Positions 1-10,115 of a stretch of 39,526 nt of DNA are shown one piece after another. How positions within the stretch are numbered: position 1 is the stretch's first letter; each line of letters begins with the position of its first letter. Both the position numbers and the translations under genes were made by a program. This stretch comes from Amanita rubescens (taxonomy: Eukaryota > Basidiomycota > Agaricomycetes > Agaricales > Amanitaceae), in assembly GCA_015039365.1 (NCBI GenBank), contig WION01000491.1:1-39526 (forward strand), written 5' to 3'. The notes below the pieces were generated by a model. That model was not told the DNA's origin and searched no databases. It worked only from the letters and a program-made list of their open reading frames with translations.

Positions 1-1
1 G

Positions 2-1522
2 ACTGAGCTGAAGGTGTTCAATGGCCACACCAAAATGATCTGTTCCATTGCCTTATCTGCTGACGGCACACGCATCGTCTCCGGCTCATACGACAAGTCT
101 GTGCGGGTGTGGGATGCCTCGACTGGGGTGGAGCTGAAGGTGCTCAATGGCCACACCGGGATCGTCAGTTCCGTCGCCTTCTCTGCTGATGGCACACGCA
201 TCATCTCTGGCTCAGAAGACTGCTCTGTCCGGGTGTGGGATGCCTCGACTGGGGCTGAGCTGAAGGTGCTCAATGGCCACACTGAGTGGGTCTGTTCTGT
301 CGCCTTATCAGCTGACGGCACACGCATCGTCTCCGGCTCAAACGACAAGTCTGCGCGGGTGTGGGATGCCTCGACTGGGGCTGAGCTGAAGGTGCTTGGC
401 CACGCCGATGGCCTCGATTCTGTCGCTTTCTCTGCTGATGGCACACGCATCGTCTCCGGCTCATACCAGTCTGTGCGGGTGTGGGATGCCTCGACTGGGG
501 CTAAGCTGAAGGTGCTCAATGGCCACTGCAAGCCTGTTCATTCTGTTGCCTTCTCTGCTGACGGCACGCGTATCTTCTCTGGCTCATCCGACCGGTCTGT
601 GAGGATATGGGACGCCTCGACTGGGGCTGACCCGCTGAAGGTGCTCAATGGCCACACCGGGGCTGTCCTTTCCGTCGCCTTCTCTGCTGACGGCACACGC
701 ATTGTCTCCGGCTCACTCGACGAGTCTGTGCGGGTGTGGGATGCCTCGACTGGGGCTGAGCTGAAGGTGCTCAATGGCCACGCCGGCGCCATCTTTTCCG
801 TCGCCTTCTCTGCTGATGGCACAAGCATCATCTCCGGCTCAGATGACAAGTCTGTGCGGGTGTGGGATGCTTCAACTGGGGCTGAGCTGAAGGTGCTCAA
901 TGGCCACATCATGGCTGTCTATTCTGTCGCCTTATCTGCTGATGGCACACGCATTGTCTCCGGCTCAGATGACAAGTCTGTGCGGGTGTGGGATACTTCA
1001 ACTGGGGCTGAGCTGAAGGTGCTCAATGGCCACATCATGGCTGTCTATTCTGTCGCCTTATCTGCTGATGGCACACGTGTTGTCTCCGGCTCACTCGACA
1101 AGTCTGTGCGGGTGTGGGATGCCTTGACTGGGGCTGACCTGAAGGTGCTCAATGGCCACACCAATGGCATCATTTCTGTCGCCTTCTCCGCCGACAGCAC
1201 ATGCATCTTCTCTGGCTCATTCGATGAGTCTGTGCGGGTGTGGGATGTCTCAACTGGGGCCGAGCTGAAGATGCTCAATGGCCGCACCGGGACCGTCCAG
1301 TCCATCGCCTTCTCTGCTGACACCGCACGCATCGTCTCCGGCTCAGAGGACAAGTCTGTGCGGGTGTGGGATGCCTCGACTGGGGCTGAGCTGAAGGTGC
1401 TCAATGGCCGCACCGGGGACATCCTTTCTGTCGCCTTCTCTACTGACGGTACGCGCATCATCTCTGGCTCATCCGACAACTCTCTGTGGGTGTGGGATGC
1501 CTCAACTGAGGCTGAGCCTGTG
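2..1522 (+). repeat. Tandem ~126-bp coding repeats (12 WD40 units)
   Basis: Twelve head-to-tail units of about 126 bp share long identical DNA runs, not only protein motifs: the block encoding VWDASTGAELKVLNGH recurs almost letter for letter. Variation is concentrated in the few codons after the GH (the loop facing the ligand side) and in the residue pair after SGS. Units 8 and 9 (about 900-1150) are nearly identical to each other, which points to a recent internal duplication or gene conversion. Confidence 0.9.
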
Positions 1523-1825
1523 GTACCAAATTTTCTTAGTACACATTCAGTCAATCCTATTACCTCCCCAACTGATAGAACCTGCATTACATTAGATGAA
1601 GAATCTGCACGGTTGTACATTGTAGGTCTTGCTTACCCTGCTTGGACTTGTGATACCGAAACGGGCTGGACCCATTCGGTTCTTGGTGGTTATCGGCTCA
1701 TGTGGGTGCCAGGGCCCGCTTATCCATACAGCATCACTATCATTTCCCGCAAAGGGTCTGCCTTGATTAACTTCCAAGGTTGCAAGATTGGTCGTGATTG
1801 GGCAGGTTGTTACGTACCTAGCTAA
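2..1825 (+). CDS. WD40-repeat protein, C-terminal part (probable NLR/HET-type sensor), 5' end outside window
   Basis: The frame is open from the first bases and ends with TAG at 1825, so the N-terminus lies outside the window. The visible 607 or so residues hold 12 consecutive WD40 repeats of about 42 residues, each with a GH near the start, an SADGT turn, an SGS step and a VWDASTG end. A degenerate 13th blade and a roughly 100-residue conserved tail (WVPGPAYP, ISRKGSALINFQ) follow. Repeat 4 lacks two residues. The repeats would fold as one or two beta-propellers and act as a ligand or protein recognition surface. In Agaricomycetes such near-identical arrays usually sit at the C-terminus of NACHT or other STAND proteins; that link is inference, because no NTPase domain is in the window. 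No intron is visible. The antisense frames that stay open here are artefacts of the repeat composition. Confidence 0.9.
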   Translation, partial: TELKVFNGHTKMICSIALSADGTRIVSGSYDKSVRVWDASTGVELKVLNGHTGIVSSVAFSADGTRIISGSEDCSVRVWDASTGAELKVLNGHTEWVCSVALSADGTRIVSGSNDKSARVWDASTGAELKVLGHADGLDSVAFSADGTRIVSGSYQSVRVWDASTGAKLKVLNGHCKPVHSVAFSADGTRIFSGSSDRSVRIWDASTGADPLKVLNGHTGAVLSVAFSADGTRIVSGSLDESVRVWDASTGAELKVLNGHAGAIFSVAFSADGTSIISGSDDKSVRVWDASTGAELKVLNGHIMAVYSVALSADGTRIVSGSDDKSVRVWDTSTGAELKVLNGHIMAVYSVALSADGTRVVSGSLDKSVRVWDALTGADLKVLNGHTNGIISVAFSADSTCIFSGSFDESVRVWDVSTGAELKMLNGRTGTVQSIAFSADTARIVSGSEDKSVRVWDASTGAELKVLNGRTGDILSVAFSTDGTRIISGSSDNSLWVWDASTEAEPVVPNFLSTHSVNPITSPTDRTCITLDEESARLYIVGLAYPAWTCDTETGWTHSVLGGYRLMWVPGPAYPYSITIISRKGSALINFQGCKIGRDWAGCYVPS

Positions 1826-2916
1826 GTACTATATCTTGTACTGTCCTGTATTTATGTTACAGCTCTACATTCAACTGGAGATTCCCGGCGGCAGTTGAAT
1901 GGCATCTTACTCAATTCGAGATTGTCATCAAATGGTAGATGTTAACACGACAGCGTCGTTTAGTGTTCAGCGCTTCAGCAATCATGATCACTCGTGGTTC
2001 GTTCATTCGTGATCATCGACTCAGATGATCGGTTCATTCAACTTCATTGTCATTGGTGGATGTGGTGCTCTGCTTGCGCGCAACGTGGACGTGCGCGCTC
2101 CGATATCGGCTCGGTCACCCTCGGTGACCTTGCTGGGCCTCATATGCCACACAGACTGCAACCTTCATACGCTCTCCCAGTGCTCACTCACAAATCGCAC
2201 GATATCCAACTCAGTCCTTCACATCCCGTGATCCACTATTGAAAGCTTTGGCCTGGTGCGGCTGCCAGAAAGTTCGCGGAAAGCGTAGGGTTTGAACTGA
2301 TGGATGTCGATTTTGTATACAGTGAGGTTTATGATGGTACCACTTTTCATTATATTATGTGGCATGTACCAATCTGACAGTGAGATCTGTTCAGAGGTCA
2401 CTTTCTTTTTTCCCTTCCCAGTACTCCCTACCAATACCTCATTACGCATTACGCACATGTAGTGATATATCATCACATGTAATTGTAAGCAAACATAACT
2501 AATGTCATATCGATTTGTTTATAGCCTGGGGATGCACGCTACCAGTCGCTTCTTGTCTTCTCTTTGCAGGAACCGGGCCCATCTATTCGTACAGCCTCCA
2601 TAATTATTAAATACGCTTGGCGGGCTTGCATTTGGATCTGCTCTCAGCGTGCGTAGATGACGGCGAGGCAAGCACATCAGCACAACGTTATACGAATGAG
2701 CGACGCAACTTCGCACCATAAAATTGCAGCGACCGTCTCGCTAAGCCAGAGCTCTGTCACGAGGGGCGAGACAACCTATAATGAATGACCACCAAGGAAT
2801 CTGAAATCATCTGCACTGCATTATGACGCGCCGCGCCGAGGAGATAAACGCGTCGGCCCCACCGCGTTCTGTCAAAACAGGTGCAGACGGACGCGTCTGT
2901 CTCAGTTCCAAAAGTC
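1826..2916. other. Intergenic, no supported gene
   Basis: No reading frame here shows codon bias, motifs or convincing splice sites. The only structure noticed is a small cluster of TGATCA-type palindromes around 1983-2030, similar in style to the cluster at 16.05-16.16 kb. Confidence 0.6.
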
Positions 2917-2923
2917 TATATAA
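2917..2923 (+). promoter_or_regulatory. TATA box followed by CT-rich leader
   Basis: TATATAA is followed at 2930-3030 by a pyrimidine-rich leader (TCCCTCCCTTCCCTC and similar), the usual look of a well-expressed fungal promoter and 5' UTR. The first ATG downstream is at 3070, with a 43-codon frame ending near 3198. That frame runs straight into a duplicated repeat, so the promoter may have lost its original gene. Confidence 0.5.
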
Positions 2924-3196
2924 CCAGCTCACTTTTCACTCACCATACTTCGTTCCCTCCCTTCCCTCACTCGCCCTCAAGACTTCGAGCCCTCGCCTCG
3001 ACCACCTCCTTCCATTTCGTTTTTTCTTCTTTCGGACAGCCGGGTCCATCATCCACCAATCAAGAACACATGCAAGAGCCGCCAGCCCAAAATGACTTGT
3101 ACGTATCTATTGCTTTTGCAGTTTTGCCAAACACGCTGATGGTATTCGCTGAAGGCGATGACGGCTGCCCACACCAATGCGTGTCGGGCGATCCTT

Positions 3197-3396
3197 GAGG
3201 AATAGTGTCCCTTGGGAGCACCCGCGCAATTGCGCTCGTGACATCTTTCAAATACACCCCTCATAGGACGGATGTTATACAACCACTTGGGCGATATGCT
3301 CACATCCGGTCTCTCGCTAGTCTGGCTGGCCGCAGAGGAATAGTGTCCCTTGGGAGCACGCCTTGACGCGTGACATCTTTCAAATACACCCCTCTT
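3197..3396. repeat. Direct repeat, two ~65-bp copies
   Basis: A block beginning GAGGAATAGTGTCCCTTGGG and ending with a CATCTTTCAAATACACCCCTC-type run occurs at about 3199-3265 and again at about 3337-3396, same orientation, about 138 bp apart. The middles differ (CCGCGCAATTGCGCT versus GCCTTGACG). The copies flank unrelated sequence and belong to no gene I can see. Confidence 0.8.
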
Positions 3397-3489
3397 GCAT
3401 TCAGAAGCTGTGTCCTACCGGTCGTCGCCAATGTGCGATTTTTCCTTCTTTTATTCCATCCCTCTCCTCGCCCTGGACTGGACTGGCCG

Positions 3490-4070
3490 ACGCCCCAAGA
3501 ATGAAGACGCAAAAATCCACGAGGCGATAAGGTGAGTTCCTTTTTGCTTCTTTTTTTCTTCCCAGTGGTGTCCTTTTTCAGTGTCGGGTTGATGAATCGT
3601 GGGGTAGCGGAGGGGAGAAGGAAGTTCGTAGGTAGTTCCCAGGGAAGGGGGAAGACCCCTCGTGCTCCCTTGTCGTGGGCCCTGGGCTTAAGACCTCTTG
3701 GTCGACCAAAGCACGTTGAAAACACTAGTAGCATTGTAGTATGGATGGACCGAGCGGAGCAGAAGAGACAGGGGGTGCGGGGATGGGTGCTGGGTGTTGG
3801 ATGTTGGGTGTTTGAAGAGTTGGAAGGACTGGGTGCGAACTGTGGAGGGAAGAGGAAGAGGCGCGCGAGCGGGTGATACAATCTTGCTATTAGAAAGACT
3901 AGGATGCTTGTACCGTTTGAAATCCAAAGGCAAAACGCGACTTGTGATTTCATTTGGGATTCTGAAGATGTCTGTTATCAACGACTCGGAAATCAGGACT
4001 TCGACAATGTGCTCGCTGGCATTTTATACCCGCAAATGTTCGCAGCTCGTTAGCCAAGCGGAAACGGTGA
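3490..4070. repeat. Dispersed repeat, copy 1 (relative at 8.84-9.60 kb)
   Basis: This non-coding segment matches 8836-9600 in several ordered patches: the AAGACGCAA...AAGTGAGTT stretch, the GTAGGTAGTTCCCAGGGAAG block, the GGTCGACCAAAGCACGTT block, the GGGAAGAGGAAGAGG-type purine tract and the final CTTGTxCCGxTTGAAAT region. The patches occur in a different order in the second copy. A 217-codon antisense frame (3300-3953) lies over it but is low-complexity (S/P/R-rich) and I do not treat it as a gene. No terminal repeats, transposase or polymerase motif are visible. Confidence 0.7.
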
Positions 4071-4308
4071 GGCTCCACGGAGGGGTTTATAGTTTGCAAG
4101 TCATTAAGGTTATAATATTTCTTTATTACAACGATGACATCGTGAAGGTGGAGTCAACCGTACCAAAGGAGTTGAGCGTTGAGCCCCAATGCACCGATCC
4201 TGATGTATTGGATGTGTTTGACGATGTCGGCCAAAGATCCGTATCTGCTGACAATTAAGGAAAACGTCGTGTCTAGCGCATTTTATATCGGTATAGGTCT
4301 ACCAAAAT

Positions 4309-5226
4309 TCAAGGAAGATCCTCGAAATTATACGGTAAAACTGCCGCGTCCTTCAGAGACGTCCTTAGCTCCGCCGCCGGGAAATAATATGACCGTTGGA
4401 TCAGCGCTCCTTCAGTAGGGCGTTGGACGTAGCCGTCATAGTCTTCGATCAAATCTTTCACTGGTTCTACGATTTTGAGAACGCGCAAGGCCACCTTCTC
4501 TATTTTCGAACGTCGGGGTTCAAGTTGGACCACGCCACTTCCTAGTGAAATTATTCTTTATATATGGTTTATTCAAAACTGCGATGATAACTTACCACCA
4601 TATGGGTAGACCCGGGGACCTCGGGAGCGGTGGTCCTTAATCGGGCTGTTCGCCATACAAAAACCAATTCGATCTTTTGTTGCCGTATAGAATGCAAGTT
4701 GAGTACTGTCGAAATGGAAGAGGAAGGGCTGGCGGAAGTAATATATGATAGGACATTTCGGTCCGAGACGGAATTTCTTGTACAGTGCATTTGCCGTGAC
4801 CAACGTATCCAGCGTCGTCTGCGATACAAGATCATCGAGCATCAACTGCCCCCGTAAGGGGTAGGCGGCTTCATTAGCCAAGGCGTATAGGGAGATCGAC
4901 CAGGGGTTAAACTTGTCGGTTGACAATAGATCCTTGCCATTGGGGAAATCTTCCAGACTATTTGCGCAGCGGAAGCGGAGCTCACCGACAAAGGACGGAG
5001 CTTTGGGTGGGGTGTGATAGTAAAGGAAGCCGCGTGTGTTCGGAGGAAAAGGGACTTTGTTGTGTTTGAGGCCTCGGAGGCGCGTTGACCCGCATGGTAG
5101 AGTCATTCTGGGCTTCAATAAGCCAGAAAGGTCAATACAATCTGACGGTCGCAAACGCTTTGGACATAACGTCGAAATGACGCGCGAAGGTGGCATGAAA
5201 AAAGGACGTTCCCACGCTGCAGTCAT
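4309..5226 (-). CDS. Conserved basidiomycete protein of unknown function (287 aa, two exons)
   Basis: Exon 1 is 4596-5226 and exon 2 is 4309-4541; the 54-nt intron (GTAAGT...CTAG) joins phase 1 to phase 1 and gives PYG-GSGVVQLEPRR, with no stop in the joined frame. The protein has an FPPNTRGFLYYHTPP block, a LRFRC step, a QLMLDDLVSQTTL block, a QPFLFHF strand and a C-terminal DGYVQRPTEGALIQR block. I recognise this pattern from many uncharacterised Agaricomycete proteins but know of no assigned activity. It has no signal peptide or membrane segment. The start is set by a TATA box about 42 nt upstream of the ATG. The gene is flanked by repeats and its codon use looks normal. Confidence 0.8.
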
Positions 5227-5267
5227 CTGCGTCGAAGGTGCCAGCTTGAAATATAATACACGCCGAC

Positions 5268-5275
5268 TATTTATA
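5268..5275 (-). promoter_or_regulatory. TATA box for the minus-strand gene at 4309-5226
   Basis: Read on the minus strand this is TATAAATA, about 42 nt upstream of the start codon at 5226. It supports that ATG as the true start. Confidence 0.6.
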
Positions 5276-5415
5276 TCACAAGCTAGATGCGACTCTACGC
5301 AAATGCTCGCCCTGCATGTTAACTAGGAGCGGAAACTCAACGAAACCACGCGTAATGCGAAATCATGTCAGCAAAAGGAGTGTCAGCCCAGATCACAATT
5401 TGTGGTCAGCCACCG

Positions 5416-5422
5416 TATATAT
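5416..5422 (+). promoter_or_regulatory. TATA box for the acidic gene at 5525
   Basis: TATATAT lies about 103 nt upstream of the ATG at 5525 and is followed by a C/T-rich leader containing a duplicated TGCGATATC element (two abutting copies near 5474-5492). Confidence 0.5.
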
Positions 5423-5524
5423 GGTCACCGCTAACCCCAATTCCTGCTCTTCACCTAAACCGCTACCCCCCATCTGCGATATCTGCGATATCTCAATCCT
5501 TGCTTTACAAACACAGTTGCAACG

Positions 5525-6705
5525 ATGAACACCATTATTATCCACCCTTTTAACCGCGTAAAAAGTACCCCCATGCATGACATGTCCGCTGCCCTCATTG
5601 CCCCTGTTTCCAAATGGTACCGCAAGCCGACTCCCTGGTGGATTGACGGCTTTGAAGAGGTGAGTCTTCACCCTATTGTGGAGACTGATGAGGTTGTAGA
5701 AGAGGAAGAAAACGTGATTGAAGAAGACGAGGATGACTTGGACGAGAATGAACCAACTGAGGATGTCGCCCTCGCCGATGTGATGCCTACACAACAAGGC
5801 ATGGCAGCTGGCGATTATATGCAATTAGACGTTGCATTTGAGAACCAAGGCGACGAGGAAGGTGAGCAGAATAGTCTTGATGAATCTGACGTTTTCCAGG
5901 TTATGGCACTTGAAGGTACGCCTCGCTGTTATTTTATGACGTTGACGTTCACGGCGGGCACGGTCTAGATACTGTTCTTGAAGTTCTGCCTGGAATCGAT
6001 CGAGATCAGAAAGAGGATGCGATCCTGGTCGACGACGGTAATTTTGACATTGATAACCGCGTTTACAAAGTTAACATCATGTAAAGTTTCTCTCGACGAC
6101 GATGACGACAATGAGTCCGAGGGTAATGACACCTTAGTTGATGACATTTTCACCAGTGAAGGTATGGTGGATTCCTGCTACTTCAAGAACTCTGCACAAA
6201 GAAGCTGCACATCTTAGGTTCCATGATCATTTTGGAAGTCGAAACCATTGACGATTATGAATGGGACGAGGAGGCAATGTTGAACGTCATCGTTGTCGAG
6301 GTGGATCCTGAAAACGACCGAGATGAAGGCACGACGAACTGGTCAACGACATCACCCACTCCAGTTGCACCGCAAATACGAAGTCGCCCCGGAACACCAG
6401 GAGCGGAGGGGTCAGGCCCTGGCAAGCCTGGTTCCGAAACTCGCTGGGTGACAACGCGCACCGCGTGCCAGTGGTGGGCTGGATCGCGTGACGGGAGCGG
6501 ATATGACCCCGGCAAGGCATATCTTAAACTTCCCGATGGTCTAGCGGTGAAGGTGGCTGGTGGTGTTGGCTACCCACTGGCTACCGTTGTTGTAGAGCAC
6601 GACATAGGCTATGGCTTGGCCCGTGCTCTTTCCGTGGGCGGCACAAAAGACTTTTGCGTACAACAATGGTGCGTCGTTTGTCGTGGGGCATCACCAAGAC
6701 CTTAA
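5525..6705 (+). CDS. Acidic protein of unknown function (about 340 aa, four exons)
   Basis: Exons 5525-5915, 5969-6037, 6087-6161 and 6218-6705 join through three introns of 53, 49 and 56 nt (GTACGC, GTAATT and GTATGG donors), all in phase 1 and all with good AG ends. The joined frame stays open. Residues about 50-180 are dominated by Asp and Glu (VVEEEENVIEEDEDDLDEN, SLDDDDDNESEGND). The second half starts with ILEVETIDDYEWDEEA and ends in a Gly/Pro-rich tail of low complexity, so the last exon may be mis-modelled. No domain, signal peptide or membrane segment is recognised. The GTGAGC...TTTTCCAG pair at 5862-5899 looks like an intron, but removing it breaks the frame, so I kept it as coding. 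It lies in a repeat-rich area and may be fast-evolving. Confidence 0.6.
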
Positions 6706-7659
6706 CTGTTTTCAGATCTCAATGGTGACTGTCGCGGGAGGCGATGAAGTGGCGTGCTGCTAAGTATCCATTCATGTCCTCCTTTCGGGATCTCAAGAGC
6801 ATTGGCAGATCCATGGAGCGCCAGTGATGCCAGACCTCGCGTGAGTATTTCTTTTTAATGGCGAGGCTAACTTGTGTGTGTTCCCTTCGAGACTTCTGCC
6901 TGGCGACCTATCCTATTGCTTGTGCTTGTGCTCGTGCCTCCGCTGTCTGACTTTCTGGCGACAACTCTGCTACTCGTGCCTGGACTGCTTCTCTGGGAAC
7001 TGGCTTCTGGCGACGTGGTCTCCGTCTCCGTGGTTTCCTAGACCTGGGCTTGTTTCTTTCTGGTCTATTTCCTGCCTATACGTCTTCTTCTAGGTCTCCT
7101 TGGCACTGGTGACTGGCGATCGGCGGCGATAAGTGAGTTGCTCGTTATGATTATTCTGTTGTCCACTTGTTCGCGTGGTACTGCTGACGCTTAGAGCTTT
7201 GGAGTTCGCAATCCTAGAGCCATGCTGGCAATGTTTTCCCCCAAACCTGCTACCGCCCATTCTTCCCGCACCCCGCTAATTCGGGTTTGCCTTGACTCGA
7301 GGACCTCTTTTGGCGAGTGATATTCTCAGTATCCTCATCTGATGTCCATATCATAGATCGGCTATGCCCCGTTGTCGCCGTAACCTATAGCTCGCAGGGT
7401 CGGAGCGGTTGCGCTCTCTTCAAGCCATCACCGAAAACCTTACTGCGATGCTGCATAACCGGGAGTAGAGGGTGCGAACCCTGACCAAGTTCGTCGCTAC
7501 TCGCTCCTCGGTGTGGCTGAGACAAATGTCCTTGCACTCCGTTTCGGAGAAGGTCAATTTAAGCTTCATTTCGGTAATTGTTGGCTTCTGATGATCCTTC
7601 TCCAGTTCGTTGTAAATACGACAACGAGGAAACGATCCCAAGTCTCCCTCCGGGAAATT
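6706..7659. other. No supported gene
   Basis: The stretch at 6895-7095 is rich in CTGG/CTCGTGCCT-like short motifs and is open in several plus frames, but codon use is poor and no motif appears. A frame from the ATG near 7227 starts MFSPKPATAHSSRTP and stops soon after. I cannot assign either to a protein. Confidence 0.6.
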
Positions 7660-7980
7660 TTGGCACCCAAAAAAAAACCGAAAAACACGCTGGCGTATTT
7701 TTCCGTTTTATCTCTGCATTCTTGATTCATATGATTTCTTTCACGGGCTCTAGGCGAGAAAATTCTCGAAATACCCATATCTAGTCCCAAAAACGAAAAA
7801 AAAAAGTCAAAATCCCGTAAAACCCTCCCAAAAAAAATTGAAAAAGCCAAAAAACAAAAAAAACGTCGCCTTCTTTTTCCGTTTTCTGTTTTTCTTTTGC
7901 TTTCCAGGCTCTTATCTTCATTTCTTTATCGGGCGCTAGCGAGACGATCCTCAAAATACCCACATCTAGTCCCAAAAACG

Positions 7981-8012
<32 letters not shown>

Positions 8013-8215
8013 AAAATCCCGTAAAACCCTCCCAAAAATTTTTGAAAAAAAAAAAAAAAAAAAACGTCACCTTTTTTTCCGTTTTCCGTTTTTATTTTGC
8101 TTTCTAGGCTCTTATCTTCATTTCTTTATCGGGCACTAGCGAGGCGATCCTCAAAATACCCACATCTAGTCCCAAAAGCAAGAAAAAAAAGTTAAAACTC
8201 GTAAACAAAAAAAAA
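7660..8215. repeat. A-rich minisatellite, three units of about 185-200 bp
   Basis: The landmark CCCAxATCTAGTCCCAAAA occurs at about 7774, 7959 and 8159. Each unit also holds a TTTCCGTTTT tract, CTTATCTTCATTTCTTTATCGGGC and a GTCAAAATCCCGTAAAACCCTCCC block. Long homopolymers of A interrupt each unit, the longest 29 bases at 7981-8009. The first unit is the most divergent. The long Lys or Phe runs in reading frames here are translations of these tracts, not proteins. Confidence 0.85.
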
Positions 8216-8835
8216 AGGTGTTCATTCTCGCTTCCCTATTTCTGTTCGCCTTCTCCATGTTTGGTGTGACTGAACTTTATAGATTTCTTTTACGGGCGAA
8301 CGTCAAATCTGCGCGGGCGACGGCGAGGCATCAAATCCAACTTCCGGAAGCAGGAGCGATAATAGAGCAATGGCGGATGATGGAATTAGAGGAAGCCGGC
8401 AACTTCTCCGATTTTTCATCTCTTCGTTTCATCGCTCCTGACTGATTGCTGTTAGGTCCCGGTCTCGTATTACATCGGCAACTGGGAACGGAGCGAAGTC
8501 ATTCAAAGTCAGGCGGAGGCTTTACACAAGCGCTCGTCGATGACGGCAGCGCCACCCGCACACCAGCAACGGTTGGTCGATTCCGCAGACTATCCAATCC
8601 ATCATGATTTATGACTCCGCTGACTCTTCTAGGTCCCCGGTCATATATCACGGCGCGGCGACAGCAATTGCTCGGACACGCATCCTGGCCAGCTGCGTTG
8701 TCCGAGCGGGGATGATGGGAACTCGTCGAATGGGGGTCCTGGCCAGACTTGCTGTTCACGATTCCTTGACCCACGATTCCTCTTTTTTCTTTTCATCTTT
8801 CCTTCAGTTTCTTCTTTTGATACCTTTTACGATAC

Positions 8836-9600
8836 TCGTAGGTAGTTCCCAGGGAAGGTTTGACCTCTTTTCCTCGTGCTTCCTTGCCGTGGGCCCTGGG
8901 CTTAGACCTTTCGGTCGACCAAAGCACGTTAAAAATAGAGGTGGTTGCCAGCATCACAATTCATTTGGCCGAGGACAAAGACGCAAGAATTGGCGCGGCA
9001 ACAAAGTGAGTTTTTCTTTGCCTGTCTTTCTTATTGGCTTTTTTTTTAAGGATCGACACAGGCTCAGAGATGATTGACCACCTTGGGAGTGGATTGACGG
9101 GAGTATAAGAGAGTCAGAGCATTACAGTTGATTTGGCCAAGGACGAAGAAGCGACGCGGCAATAAAGTGAGTTTTTTCTTTGCCTGTCTTTCTTATTGGC
9201 GTTCTTTTTTTAAGCATCAGCACAGGCGCAGAGATAATTGATTGTCTTGGAAGTGGAATGACGGGAGTAGCGGAGGCGAGAAGAGAGTCAGTGCAGTGCA
9301 GAGGGAATCTGGTTGTTGGCGGAGGAAATGAACCGAATGGAGTAGCGAAAGGGTGGGAGCTGGGGGTACGGGAATGGGAAGTTGGCACATGAAGAAACAG
9401 CGTTGGGAGCAGAGCTGTGGAAGGAAGAAGGAAGAGGAGCGCAAGCCGGTGATAGAAGTTTTAATGTCGGAAGGGTTTAGAAACTTGTCCCGCTTGAAAT
9501 GCGCTTTGCAATGCAAAAAAGACGCGAGTTGTAATTTAGTCTGAAGATCCGTTGAATGAAAACTCGAGACTTCATGGAAGTGCTTACTGGTATTCGTTGC
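8836..9600. repeat. Dispersed repeat, copy 2, with an internal tandem duplication
   Basis: This segment shares ordered patches with 3490-4070: GTAGGTAGTTCCCAGGGAAG at 8839, the CGTGGGCCCTGGGCTTAGAC and GGTCGACCAAAGCACGTT blocks by 8935, then the AAGACGCAAG...AAAGTGAGTT region. The latter is itself duplicated head to tail (about 8977-9100 and 9140-9270), each copy with CTTTGCCTGTCTTTCTTATTGGC. No coding capacity is recognised. Confidence 0.7.
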
Positions 9601-10115
9601 TCGTAGTTCGAGGCTTGTAGTAGCTCATTGGCAATGCAGAAACCCTAAGGCTACCAAGTGTAGTAGATCATGACGCCACTGAAGGAGTTTATTGTGTTAT
9701 CCGGTGTGCCTGAAGTTGGCAAAGCGCGTCATTTGAAAATTGTCGCATTTGAGCTGGACCCTGGTGCAAGTTCCGGGGAATTATGGAAGCTGGGGTACGG
9801 ACCCTCACGGACCCTGGCACAGAATCAGTATGTATGTACCGTCCGATCTTGACACTTGATGAGCTTGATGCATGATGTACATAAGGATGGGAAAAGTTGC
9901 GAACCTGACTTTCAATGCCCATCACTGGAATATACGTAAGTTTGGCCTTCTTCATCAGGCGTACGCTCTAGGGAGGCGGGACAACGACTGAAATTATTCA
10001 TTGCGACTACTAGGGTTCTTGTTACATGAAACTAGAGTAGTGTATAAACATAAACATAATATTAATATGAAAAGATTGTGCTTTGTGACGACGGTCAGCG
10101 CTTCTGAGCCTCCTA
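9601..10115. other. No supported gene
   Basis: The plus frame from 9670 (60 codons) and the overlapping minus frame (9689-9955) have no motif and no splice partners that extend them. The right part is the 3' flank of the minus-strand gene ending at 10116. Confidence 0.5.

Noticed and set aside
270..1620. Long antisense open frames across the WD40 region (for example 538-912 and 1045-1620)
   Set aside because: They mirror the repeat unit in the opposite strand and have no independent motif.
3300..3953. 217-codon minus-strand frame
   Set aside because: It lies over the dispersed repeat, is Ser/Pro/Arg-rich and shows no motif or splice context; a similar frame is broken in the other repeat copy.
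5862..5899. Intron-like GTGAGC...TTTTCCAG in the acidic gene
   Set aside because: Removing the 38 nt creates an early stop, whereas the unspliced reading joins the next exon in frame.
7781..8139. Frames with long Lys or Phe runs
   Set aside because: They are translations of poly-A/poly-T in the minisatellite.
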